Position numbers and translations under genes: made by a program
The notes under the pieces: generated by a model
The model's database searches: none
The model's input: the letters and a program-made list of their open reading frames with translations, nothing else
What the model was told of the DNA's origin: nothing
Shown here: piece by piece, positions 46,292-57,709 of the stretch
Numbering within the stretch: position 1 is the stretch's first letter
How the letters are laid out: each line of letters opens with the position of its first letter
DNA from: Pleurostoma richardsiae
Taxonomy: Eukaryota > Ascomycota > Sordariomycetes > Calosphaeriales > Pleurostomataceae
DNA: 64,000 nt
NCBI GenBank assembly: GCA_030052745.1
Contig: JANBVO010000015.1
Coordinates: 620,001 to 684,000 of the forward strand
Direction: 5' to 3'

Positions 46292-47821
46292 TGATCTTGT
46301 GCGGGCTTGCGAAAGGGCGAAGGCGTACCGCTTGCTCGTGGGAGAGCAACCACGCAGAGAGGGAGATGCAGGGACAGCGTGGAGAACTTGGCGCTCAAAT
46401 TTGAACAAGGCTGTAAAGTCTCCCCAGGAAGACATTCCTATAACATACCAAGCGCGATGGCGCTTTAACGATGTTCACTACAATTATCTCGGCCAAGCTA
46501 TCGACCCGCATAATTGGTAGTCACTCCCTGCAATCCCTGAGTCCTTGCTTTCCAGGGCTTTGCTAAACGTGAAGGAGACGAGGGCTCAGCTTACACCCTA
46601 AGTCCTCGTCTTACGTCTACAGTGTGTGTCTCGGTGAGGTCATCCAATAGTGCGTGCAATGTAGGGTAGTGCGTGCAATGTAGGGCTAATCGTAACTGCT
46701 TTTATGTTCAAAAGCGGCACGATTTTCTTGACTAGGAAATTCGTAACAAGCACGTAGCAGAACCGGATCATAAGGATGGTGTACAGTAAGGGCTTTGCAT
46801 GTGTAGATGACAACGTTGTATTTCGCCGGTTGAAGGTCGTAGTATAGTCTGACTAGTGCTATCAGACGTCAGATGGCGTACCTGGAAGGGAATTGGGCTC
46901 AGGGCGGGAGAAACCGAGATGAACCTGCATGAAGCCAACGGCTGGACCCGACTTGCGGTGAACGTGCGCGATACCCGCATGAACTACGGCAAGTATGCCG
47001 AGCAGCAGAATTAAAGACTGTCGATCCGTGTCTTGGCCGCTGGCACATTGGACGTCTAGTAGCTTGTATCTCATCTAGACTATTTAAATGCATCGCCAAA
47101 AAGCCTGCTTTATAGTTAGACTCGGAATCCTTCATCTCCATTTAGTCACACTTATCTCGGGTTGACCTCCCCATCTTCGGCTAGCCAAACGGCCGCCGTG
47201 CCATGGTTACCAACAGCGGTCAGGCGTGATCTGACATGTGTGTTTCGGGGCTAAGATTGGGCGGGCGGTTATCGGGCGTCTGACTGTATTGTTCTTCCCT
47301 AGAAGGACTTGAGCTTATCGAAGTGACGGATTACTTCTTTCCCATATTAACATTAACCCGATACGGATACCAAAGTAACTCTATTGTGATATTCACACAG
47401 CGCCGTCGTGCTTACTTTCTCACATCATGATGATGGGTCAATAGTCTCTTGACAACCGCAAAACTGACTGCAGCAAGGGTTGTGGTGTGCAGTAAATGGC
47501 ATCCGCCTGTTATTGCTTCAAAGACGAAACCGCATAGCAGAGGGCCAGATGCTGCGTGAGGAGTGTCATCCATCAGTCCCCAGTTCGTCACTTTTGGACG
47601 GTCCGCGAAATGTCCCGTAGGACAATAAAGATTCGATCTCAGACCCGTGTCGTAGATCTTAAGCGAACCCATTAAAGGTATGCTCTGTATTTGATAAATA
47701 CTGCCTAAAACATCTGTTCATTTGCTAACATTGAGCACGAGGCGCAACAACTCTGTTACTTCACTTCGCTCCCCAGTGCCGCAGTCTGCCGTTTGATGCG
47801 TAGCAGCGGTCAGCCTTCACG
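46292..47821. other. Intergenic, divergent promoters of the orphan secreted protein and GH55 genes
   Basis: No gene seen. It holds the 19-base tandem duplication listed separately. The minus ORFs at 46768-47141 and 47412-47672 have no motifs. Confidence 0.55.
46648..46685. repeat. 19-bp perfect tandem duplication
   Basis: TAGTGCGTGCAATGTAGGG occurs twice without spacer (46648-46666 and 46667-46685). Confidence 0.85.
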
Positions 47822-50800
47822 ATGCACTGGCGAGCTCCACGCCTGCTCTTCCTGCTTATCGTTTCGCCTGTTGCATTAAGCAGCAGCGATAGCAGAAGCA
47901 GCAACTCTTATGCCGTACCAACGAGTATACCACCGCTACCCAGTGGTAGCCCTCGCCCGGCACCATCGTATATGGTGGACAATCGGGGGAATACGCACAA
48001 TGCAGCAGCAGACCACGGGACTCGGGATGGCCCGTTGCTTCCGCCCGACTTCAACTCTTCTAGCTCAGACGGTACAGACTCTCCCCTCCATACCGGTGTG
48101 AACCCCGAGGTCGCTGCGGCTACAAGCTGGTGGTACCCGAACATGCAGCACGGTCTGGTACGCCTTGTCTCTCACTCTCGTACTCATCTTCCAGCGGGAT
48201 CCTGCGGGCAGCTGAAGTTCGACTCTAACTGCCTCCCTAGATGCCATACGCCGAACAAGGGTATCAGGTGTTCCGTAACGTGAAGGACTTCGGCGCCATC
48301 GGAGACGGCGTTACGGACGGTAAGTTGCGTTATCGCGCTGCGAACTGTCCGCATGCCTTATTGTATACTGACGCGCAACTAGATACTGAGGCAATCAACG
48401 CCGCCGTGGTAGCTGGCAACCGCTGCGGCTCAACTTGCAGCGCCACGACAGTGACTGGAGCGGTGGTCTACTTCCCACCCGGCACGTATCTGGTCAGCAG
48501 CCCCATCATCCAGTACTTCTATACCGTCTTCGTCGGGGACCCCATCACCCTCCCTACCATCAAGGGCTCGTCCAGCTTCAGCGGCATTGCCCTCATTGAC
48601 ACGGACGTGTACATCCCCGACGGCAACGGCGCCGAGTGGTACGGCGACACCAACAACTTCTACCGCGCCATCCGCAACTTCAACATTGACCTGACCGCGA
48701 TGCCGGCCCAGAACCAGCAGGGCGGTCAGGCCTACGCGCCGACGGGCATCCACTGGCAGGTGGCGCAGGCGACGTCGCTGCAGAACATCAACTTCAACAT
48801 GCCAGTCGGGGGCGACACCACAGCGGTGGGCATCTTCACCGAGAACGGGTCGGGCGGCTTCATGAGCGACCTGAAGTTCGAAGGTGGCGCCATCGGCATG
48901 CGCGTCGGCAGCCAGCAGTTCACCAGCCGCAACCTGCAGTTCGTTTCGTCCCTCGTCGCTATCGAGATGATCTGGGACTGGGGCTGGACCTGGAAGGAGA
49001 TCAACGTGGTCTCGTGCTACGTGGCTATCAGCTGCACCAGTCTGGGTGGGATAGACGACCAAGGAACAGGCTCGATCGCGGTTCTGGATTCCACCTTCAC
49101 GGGCGTCCCGTATGGCATCACCATCAACGGCCCGGACGGGTTCGTGCCCAACATCCTGCTGGACAACCTCCTCGTCGTGGAGCAGGGCCCGGATGCGGTC
49201 GTCCTCGTGAGCGGCGGCGAGACGATACTCGATGGCCCCGCGAGCGGATCGCAAGTCATCAGCTCCTGGGCTATGGGCAATGCATACTTGATACAGAACG
49301 CCACGGCTCCCACGACGGTCCAAAACTTCCTGGATCCGGCACCGTCCAAGCCGGCGGGCCTACTAGGCGATAACGGCTACTGGTTTGCGCAGTCGAGGCC
49401 ACAGTATGAGAGCATGACGGCCGACCAATTCATCAACGTGCTGGACCACGGTGTGTCTAATGCCGGCACAGGCGACCAGTCCGGTGCGATCAATGCCGTG
49501 CTCGCGAGCGCCAACGGTGCGCCAGTATTCTTCCCCGCGGGCGTCTACACCGTGGGGTCGACCGTGTTCATTCCCGCCGGCTCCCGGATAGTCGGGGAGG
49601 CCTGGTCACAGATCATGGCGACGGGAGCCAACTTCCTCGACGGCGGCAACCCGACGGTGATGGTCCGGGTGGGCAACGCGGGCGACACGGGGTCCGTAGA
49701 GATCTCCGATGTGCTCTTCACGGTGTCGGGGTCGACGGCGGGGTGCATCCTCATGGAGTGGAACATCAATGCCGGCGGTCAGGGCACGGCCGCCATGTGG
49801 GATTCGCACTTCCGAGTCGGAGGGGCCGTCGGGTCTTCGTTGCAGACAACCGAGTGCCCGACAAGTGTTGAAGGCGTAAACACTGGTTGCAATGCCGCGT
49901 CCCTGCTGATGCATATCACGGCGGATGCCTCGGCATACTTGGAAAACGTCTGGTTCTGGGTCGCCGACCACGACATGTACGAGACTCCCTCCATCTTCTC
50001 TTTACTTTCAGCATACGGCTTTAGCTAATCTTGCCGCGACACTACAGAGACAATCCCGATCAGGCCCAGATATCGGTCTTTGCCGCCAGGGTAAGGTTTC
50101 CTCCCATCCACAAATTCCATCCTCGTTTGTATTCTGACATGGCGTTCCTTTTCTTGATTTCAGGGTGTCCTTATTGAATCGCAAAGCCCAACATGGCTGT
50201 ACGGAACTGCATCAGAACACGCAGCACTGTATCAGTACCAGCTCTCTAACGCAAAGACCATCTTCCTTGGCCATATGCAGACGGAGACACCGTACTATCA
50301 GCCTAGTAAGTCCTTCCATGAGCTTGTCTCGCTACACTCGCCAGAAATAAAGGTAGGACAAGGCTGACAGCGGGTCACCGTCGCAGTACCTCCGGCTCCG
50401 CAGCCCTGGAACGACTTCAATACTTCCTTCCCCAACGACCCTACATTTGAGAATTGCGACTCGTCGTCCACTACGTGCCCGTTGGCATGGGCTCTGCGCA
50501 TCATCGAGTCAGAAGACGTCTTCGTCTATGGTGCCGGCTTCTACAGCTGGTTCTCCTACTACGGCCAGGACTGCCTCAACGGCGAGAGTTGCCAGGACGC
50601 CCTCATCGACACCGCCTACTCTCAGGGACTCTGGCTGTATGACATCTTCACTAAGGGCGCCTCCCAGGCGGTCAGTCCACAGGGGCTATCTGCAGCCCTC
50701 CAGATTTACAACCAGAACGGCTATACAACCTCCATCGCTGCCTGGCTGAGCCTAGCCCTGAGCGGCGGAGATATCGGGGGCTACAGTAACCAGCCACCCG

Positions 50801-52918
50801 TAGTTTACATTCCGCCTAGTATATGGTCAGACCCGGATGCCGGAGTCGCCTGCGAGCCTCCGTGCACCATCGTGCTGCCACCGTCGCCCATTGACCCAAC
50901 CGTGGTGAGCTGGCCGCCCATCACGACCGCCGTCACGACCAGCGGCGGGACCACCAGCACCACTGTAATCTTGGTACCGCCGTTTACTATCAGCGCCATC
51001 CCCTTCTGGCCCATCACGATCGCCCCGGGGGATACGGCGGACACCATCACCCCGGTTCAGAGTGTCCTGCCCAGTTCCATTGTCATCACGCTGCCCAGCT
51101 CGGTGACTCTGGTCCCGACGTCAAGTGGAATCTACCACGCAACCCCCGACAGCACCACCCAGACAGTAGGGGGTGTTGAGACGCCCACTTGGTATTCCAG
51201 CAGCCATGCTGTGACCATCCAACCCCAGGCCACCCATTCCGTTGCCGCCCCTTCCTCGCCTCATGTTCCGTACCACGAAGGCCACCCATCTGGTACTTCG
51301 AGCCACTGTGTCAGCTGCGGAGCGCTGGCTTGTCTTTTGTTCGGCTGCGGAGTCGCGGGGCCGGGCGCGTGTGGGCTGTTCGCCTGCGACGGCGGCTGTG
51401 GCATTGGATTCTGCGGCGGTGGTTGCGGGCCGACCGCTTGTGGTCCTGGCTGTGGCGAAGGTAAGATGCCCCTCTTCTATATCTCGATCTTTACCTTCTT
51501 CTCCATCAATTGCACCCTTGTCTGTTCTTTGATCCGGTCCCTGCTTAGTAAGAGGCTAACGTGTGCGACTACACAGGCGATTGTGAACAAAGCGGCGGTA
51601 AGTTTGGTTTCCAGCAGGTTGCACCCTTAACTATATCACGAGGCAATGCCAGCTCACTCACCATTCACAGGTGGCGGTGGCACCTTACCCCCCGCAGACG
51701 ACCTGCCCGGTGGTGAAGACGCCGACTGCGAAGAACCAGAGGAGGCTGAAGTCTGCACGGAATATGTGGGAACGCCTTCTGGCCAGGTGACGCAGACAAC
51801 TGAGGTAAGTTCGCACGCCTTTCTCTAATGCGCATTGGATCCAAAAGGAGACTGCTTCGGGACCCTTCTCTGTCCTCCTCGCGCCTAAATGACTGAGCAA
51901 AACCACACAGACCGACTGTCATACGACGACTGGCTGTTCAGTCGAGGCGTCAACGACAACGACCACGTTGGGAGGATCATGTCCTCTCCTTCTTCCCGTG
52001 CTCGGTGACTCCTATGGCAGCGGCGACGATGCTTTCCCACCCGTTCTCTACAGCGGCGCCGTAACCACTGCGACCCTCACATTCTCCGGCATCTTGGCCT
52101 CCATCTACGCCAGCACCTATGTGACCGTTCTCAGCCCCGTGCCGACCAGAACCTCCCCCGCCCCCCCGCTCAGTACGCCATCGCGCGCATCAACATCGAC
52201 ATCATCAACAACAAGCCCCGTGGGGCCTCCCACCGGCACCTCCGTGCCTGGATACGATTATCTCGGATGCTACACGGACGCGGATATCCGCACGCTCAAC
52301 CAGGTGTTGGACCAAGACGACGGCATGACCCTAGAGAACTGCGCCACCTTCTGCGAGCAAGGAGGCTGGTCCATGTTCGGAGTTGAAAACGGCAACCAGT
52401 GCTGGTGCGCCGACGAGATAAACCCCGATTCGACGGCGGCCCTGTCTCCCGACAGTGACTGCGACGTTCCCTGCGCAGGTGATGCGGCCGAGATCTGCGG
52501 GGCGCCATGGTTTATCAACGTGTATAGGAAGCAGTCTTCATCTCCGGCCCTGGGCATCACGTTGTACTGGGAGCAGACCGTCCGGCAGGCGGGCGGGGGT
52601 CCCATCTCGACGTCATGGATGTATGAGATGTTCCCCAACTCGGACACGCCATGCGACAACGTCGAGTTTGCGCTCTTTACCGCGGATGCGGGGTCTTCGT
52701 CCTCAGCGATCCTGACGGGCGAGTTTGCCTTCACTACCTCACAGGGGTTCCAGTGCACGTGGTCGAACTCGGACAGCACCCAGCCCGGCAGTGTGCAGTG
52801 TCTGTCCGGTGCTGGAGAGATCTCTGTGTCGCAGTGCTCGCTGGCGAACGCGTCCGAGCAGGGATGTGTTTTTACGGGTGAGTCACAGACGACGTATATT
52901 GCCCAGGTTGTCTGCTAG
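47822..52918 (+). CDS. Modular GH55 beta-1,3-glucanase-like protein with Cys/Gly block and WSC domain
   Basis: Nine exons (47822-48157, 48241-48319, 48383-49976, 50048-50090, 50164-50305, 50387-51460, 51577-51597, 51671-51804, 51911-52918), all GT-AG, give 1476 residues. The order is: signal peptide; twin pectate-lyase-like beta-helices of GH55 (YQVFRNVKDFGAIGDGVTDD at about 118, a second DHGVSNAGTGDQSGAINAVL at about 485, and VWFWVADHDI then GVLIESQSPTWLYG); a Ser/Thr/Pro linker (about 790-1030); a Cys/Gly-rich block (CGFCG/GPGCGEG style, about 1036-1070); an acidic CEEPEEAEVC segment; another linker; a WSC domain (YLGCYTDADIRTLN to CGAPWFINVY, about 1254-1345); and a Cys-containing tail. 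GH55 enzymes release glucose from beta-1,3-glucan, and WSC domains bind polysaccharide. It is probably secreted or wall-bound. Exon 7 is only 21 nt. The catalytic acid was not assigned by eye. Confidence 0.92.
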
Positions 52919-53353
52919 TATACAGCATCTGAATAAGATCACCGTGGTTGTCCTTCTTCGTTATACAAGCTTTGGCATATGTAGCATGCGTGGCGTTCCT
53001 TGCGCTTCTTGCTTGAGGCTAGAGTGACCTCTACAGCTGGGAAGGTCTGTTCCTGCATCATTGGTGATTCCAAGTGCCATTGATCCAAGGAGATGCGCTG
53101 GGGTGTTTGGGATTGAGGGCCCTTGAGAAAATTCTTTGAAGAAGCCATAGAAAACTCTTAACGTGTCTTGCGTGTTTATTGGTAATTGCGGTGGGCTTGC
53201 TTGGGCGAGAGAAATAGTGGACGCGACGTGTGCAGCGACGAGGGGGGGCGGGAAGATAACTCCTCCAAACAATAGTGATGCCTGGATATTTCTTTGCTCG
53301 GCTCTCATGATGGTTTGGGGCAGCTTCAGCTCTAAGGTGCTTCGGTGTCTTCC

Positions 53354-53378
53354 ACGGGGCTATCAAGCCCCGTTGTTT
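53354..53378 (+). other. Perfect 8-bp hairpin followed by a T run
   Basis: ACGGGGCT, loop ATCA, AGCCCCGT, then TGTTTTT. It has the shape of a bacterial intrinsic terminator, but in nuclear fungal DNA this mechanism is not used. It lies about 440 bases past the GH55 stop. Confidence 0.5.
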
Positions 53379-56125
53379 TTGGGGAGAATGTTAGGGCGAC
53401 ACTCAACACGTCTCTCGCTACACCTACATTGCGCCACCGTTAGCCCTATCCTTGCTTGGGTTTGAGTCGATGCAGGTTTGGTCGGCTGTGCCTAGTAGTA
53501 GAAGGGAAACCACTGCCCCACGCCTCTTCTAACGGTCCGGCGATCTCTCTGTTCGGCATATTCCTCATTGCTACCACGTGCTGACGGCCTCCGACGCCTC
53601 TCATTCAGCGAGATAACCTCAATACAAAGAGCCGGTTCACCAGACGCCTACAGAGAGGCGAGAACAGGGACTTCAGTGGTCTAGCATGAGCGACGCTGCA
53701 CCGTGCCCTGCCCGCGTCAAACCGCATTCACTACCGTGGTAGGCATTACGGACACTGTACACATGGCGACTCAGGGAGTCCTGTGGGTATGAGCTAGTGG
53801 CTACTATTTCAACCCTGATGGCACAAACGTTATCTACCACACGAGAGATCAAAGGGAGGAGGGGGAAATGAGATGCTCTGGCCCTTCTTTAGACGCTCTC
53901 AACTCTGCTACTGCTGCCCAGTCATTGTCATGTACGGCAACACAAGCCATTGCACCCTTCGGGGTGATTCCACGACCACCTTCAGATTCCGCCTGCGCTT
54001 GCCAGAGTCGACAGCCTGCGGCAACGGCCAACGGATATGAGCTCTCTGCCTCGTCGGACCTCGAGCCGAGTCGTTGTTGCGCGTGCAGCAGAGAGAGTTC
54101 TTGTCGTATGAGTACCTGACAAGCAGATTCTGCTTCATCGCAAGGCTGCCTGGGGGTGCACAGTGGGAGCCAGCCGACTTGCACGTCTTAGTTAGGTAGT
54201 TCAGTTCCTTTGAAGGGGCAGGCATAACGGCCACCAGTCTCCAAACACCAATCAGGACAGGGAGCGTGGACCACTTGATCGGCTGGGAAAAAGACGTCGT
54301 GATGAAGCAAGCTGTGGGGGAGACAACACTGTTTGTCTATATAGTACACCACGCAACTACGGAAAAGGATAACAGTAGCGGGTTTTCTGTGCTTCTTTTT
54401 GTACGACAACTTTCTTACCAGTCAGCCAGTGCATGAGTTTCGATCGAAGGGAATGAAGGTTCGTTAGGTGGGGCGGGCCTTGACCTTGGGCGAAGGCGCG
54501 CATGTAATTGGCTGATGTAGGGTTTGTCCATCTCTCATTGGCTGGTGTCAAATTCGGCCCCCATACTACGCAGTAGTTTACCACAAAATTCAGCCAAATA
54601 TCAGCAAGCCCCAGGCAAAGTGTGCCCCCCCGGCCGGCAGGCAAAATACTGCCCCCTTTGCCCATATTGACCCCCCCTCTAACCCCCCAAACCAGATATT
54701 TGCCCCTCTGCAATCCGACCCTTACCAGACATAACTCCCAAGGTATCAGTAGACCTTCGCTACAGCCACTCGCCGCCACGCTATACCAGAACTGACAGAT
54801 GAGACGGTCGTCCTTGCCTCTACTTAAGGGCCGCAGCCGAGACGTCAAACCACTCGTACTCTACCTGGATTGCCAAGTACTCGAGATCCTTAGCCGTAAC
54901 TCTCAACACTCTCCGTCGAATTTTCCTCCCTTTCCAGAGTTCTGCCTGCATCGCGGGCCGGCTTGTCACTAAGGCATTGCTCGTTGGCCCGAATGCGGAT
55001 CTTATGTGCGTCTGGACATTCATAACGCCTCCAAGCCAGGGGGTCATTGTCTCCTTAGTCTTAAAGAGACACCAAGGTCCATCCAGCTCTATCCTAACCC
55101 ACGTCAGTCGAACTCGGACCCGTCGATCCATTCCCTTCCCTACAATCCAGGCGTGCACCAGCCCATACATTTCCACGCGCTGTCCGGGTCGCCTGCCCGC
55201 GCTACGTGTCTGAAGAGCGACAAATTCTCCAAGACTGGTAAGGTCAAGGGAAAATGGGGCGTTCACTCGGTTTCAAATGCCCCCCTTGATCATTCCCAAC
55301 GCGCTCAACGCCCACCGCCTACCAATCCCGACCACGACAACCGGAATGAGCGTCGGTTCTTACCTCCGCACAAGCGACAGGACGTGTGCTGAGCATGACT
55401 TGCAGTTTCTGCCAGAGGAGGAAGTTACCTCCACGCGAAGTGAAACAGAAGCAGACTTCCGAGGCCGAATAACGGATGATAAGTCGATCTTACCGCCTCT
55501 TATCCACCGGCGTCTCTTTTGGCACCAGCGCCAAGAGGCTGACCAGGATAATCTCTCCGATGAGACCCAAGCAAGACGCAGAACAAATCTCAGTCTCTTC
55601 TCTGGGCTTGGTATACCTTGTTCAAACAGATCCCAGAGTCACTCCACTTCACCAGAGAAACATGGAGCATGCCATCATCGTGGAGATTTAGGTCAGCTAG
55701 GCGACCTTGTGCAGCGTGTGATGATTTGGCAGGGCAGGGGAGTAGGCTGGCACCTCAACAGAAAAGTGACGTTGGCAAAGCGATAGTGGTCATGGGCTGT
55801 ATCTGAAGCGAAAGAGCCGCGACATACAATGTATTGCTTTGGCGGAACCACTTTAGGTGTGGAGCACCAGACACTCGGCTTTTTGGACGGATCGGCATTT
55901 CACATGGGATGACACACAGCATTGGATCTGCTAAGCGGGGCCTAGCCATACATGCCACCAGTCACCAGACTTGTCACTCGAGTCGCATGGACGCCACCCT
56001 TTCTCGTTCTCAGGCTTCGGCTCCATGATGCGAAGGCTATTCTCATCGATGGCAGCATGTACAGGTACAGCGAAAGAAGAGGCCCAGCGATGAGTTGTCA
56101 TCCAACCTACCCGGCCTTCGCTTGA

Positions 56126-56161
56126 GGACGTAGCGACGTAGCGAGCGACGTAGCGAGCGAC
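56126..56161. repeat. Short tandem repeat of cgacgtagcgag
   Basis: About three partial units of a 12-mer, the first lacking four bases. Intergenic, upstream of the Fic gene. Confidence 0.75.
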
Positions 56162-56539
56162 CTTTCGAAAAGCTAGACCCTACACGCCAATCACAGACGG
56201 AGTTACCCGAGACGAAGCAACCAATAAGCTTTGAATATTTCGCCTCTTCCCTTCCTGATTTGGACATGAAATTTAGATGGCCGGGCTGCTTCAACCAATC
56301 ACAATGGAACGAACGCACAACGCACACCTTTTTCCCCGGTGCGTTTTTGGTAGGAGAGACCGGCACCGAAGCCTCGCGGGCAAAGGTCAAGCACCACGCC
56401 ACATAAGCTTCACATCTCGGGCATAGCTCACCAACCAACCATCACAAACACCCTGGTACGCCTGAACCCAAATACCGAACTCAGACTTTCCGTATGTCCA
56501 ATACTGTCTCAACATCTGCGACTCATTATTTAATGAGCC

Positions 56540-57709
56540 ATGCCTTCGCCGACGAAAGGCAAACGAAGGTCCTTGATCCAACTTTTCGAAACCCTCGACA
56601 TTGCATCGTCAGCATCGCCTCTCCTCACGACAAGCCAAACCAGTCCCCAGAAACGAGCCAAGATGTGTCAAGATCTTCGTACAACCATCTCCAGGGGCTG
56701 GCCGCCCAAGTCGCAACGTGGCAAGGAACAGATGTCGCTGACCATCCGCTCCGACGACGTCTACAGAACCTATGCAGTGGACCAGGAACCACAGAAGCTC
56801 TTCGAGAAGGCCACGGAGTGGATCACAGCGGTCCAAGCCACCGAGTTCGACTCAGGCAATCAAGCCCTCGTCGCAAAGGAGGTTGAGGATGGTATGATAC
56901 GAGCACTCTTCGGCAGCAACATGATCGAGAGAGCTGGCCTCGGCTGGGATATCACAGTGCAGATCTGTCGCAAGATATTTGCTGGCGAGGACGTCGGCGA
57001 CATACCAGAACGGGAACCCTATTATCTCGACAACCTGGTGAAGATCTACCGCGGCCAGCAACGCGATCTTCAGGATGTACCGGCTCGACACATCCTAAGG
57101 GGCCGCACCGAGATCATCCAGCACGCTAGGGCATTCCAGCACATCATTCATGCATTTGTCGTCTCCCACCAAGATCTCACAGAGGAGCTGATTAAGGAGA
57201 CACACAAGATCCTCACTCATAACACGCCAATCATCCAGCACGGCTCCCCCGACGTCCCAGCGGAACAGTATGGCGGCGCCTACCGCACCGTCATCGTCGG
57301 CGCCGGCAGCACAAACTTCACGGTGCCCCGCTTCGTCCCAGTCAAGATGAAGCAGATGTGCCAGCGCCTCAAGGAAAAGCTGGCAGCAGCGGAAGAGAAG
57401 GGCCGCATTGACCCTGTCTCGGTGGCGACAAAGTACTCGCTCGAGTTTGTGCAGATCCACCCTTTCCAGGACGGTAATGGCCGGATGTGCCGCCTGATCT
57501 TGAATGTCATCCTCTGTCGGTATGCCGGCATCATTGTCCCCATTGGCGAGCATGGCGAGGACAGAAAGGAGTATATCGACATCAAGGTGCGCGCGAGCGA
57601 AGAGATGGAGGGTCACGGCGAGTACGCGACCTTCGTCCTCGGAAAGGTTGTTGAGCGGCTGAGGGAAATGAGGGAGAAGATAGCTGGGAGATGTGATAAG
57701 TGCCGATAG
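56540..57709 (+). CDS. Fic-domain protein (putative AMP-transferase)
   Basis: A single uninterrupted frame of 389 residues. The Fic active-site motif HPFQDGNGRMCR is at residues 307-318, with the catalytic His307 and the phosphate-binding loop complete. Upstream, LFGSNMIERAG at about 124-134 occupies the place of the inhibitory helix (consensus S/T-x3-E-G/N). Ser126 and Glu130 are kept, but Arg131 replaces Gly/Asn. Fic proteins transfer AMP or other nucleotide parts to a hydroxyl of a target; the target here is unknown. There is no signal peptide or membrane segment. The first ATG starts MPSPTKGKRRSL, a basic N-terminus, and a second start at residue 42 is possible. No antitoxin-like partner is adjacent; the self-contained helix suggests intramolecular control. 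Confidence 0.9.
   Translation: MPSPTKGKRRSLIQLFETLDIASSASPLLTTSQTSPQKRAKMCQDLRTTISRGWPPKSQRGKEQMSLTIRSDDVYRTYAVDQEPQKLFEKATEWITAVQATEFDSGNQALVAKEVEDGMIRALFGSNMIERAGLGWDITVQICRKIFAGEDVGDIPEREPYYLDNLVKIYRGQQRDLQDVPARHILRGRTEIIQHARAFQHIIHAFVVSHQDLTEELIKETHKILTHNTPIIQHGSPDVPAEQYGGAYRTVIVGAGSTNFTVPRFVPVKMKQMCQRLKEKLAAAEEKGRIDPVSVATKYSLEFVQIHPFQDGNGRMCRLILNVILCRYAGIIVPIGEHGEDRKEYIDIKVRASEEMEGHGEYATFVLGKVVERLREMREKIAGRCDKCR

Larger units (their letters stand above)
52919..56539. other. 3.6-kb gene-poor tract
   Basis: No supported gene. The minus ORF at 54820-55266 (148 codons, ending EYLAIQVEYEWFDVSAAALK) and the plus ORF at 55277-55786 have no recognised motif. A pyrimidine-rich stretch lies near 54.65-54.71 kb. 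Confidence 0.5.

Noticed and set aside
48430-49323. 297-codon minus-strand ORF inside the GH55 gene
   Set aside because: Antisense shadow of a GC-rich third-position gene; the plus-strand frame carries conserved GH55 text.
53354-53378. Hairpin plus T run resembling a bacterial intrinsic terminator
   Set aside because: All surrounding genes are spliced nuclear fungal genes, which do not use this termination mechanism. An 8-bp stem is expected by chance at this scale.
54820-55266. 148-codon minus ORF
   Set aside because: Overlapped by ORFs of similar length in other frames and without recognisable motif; kept only as a remark in the tract description.
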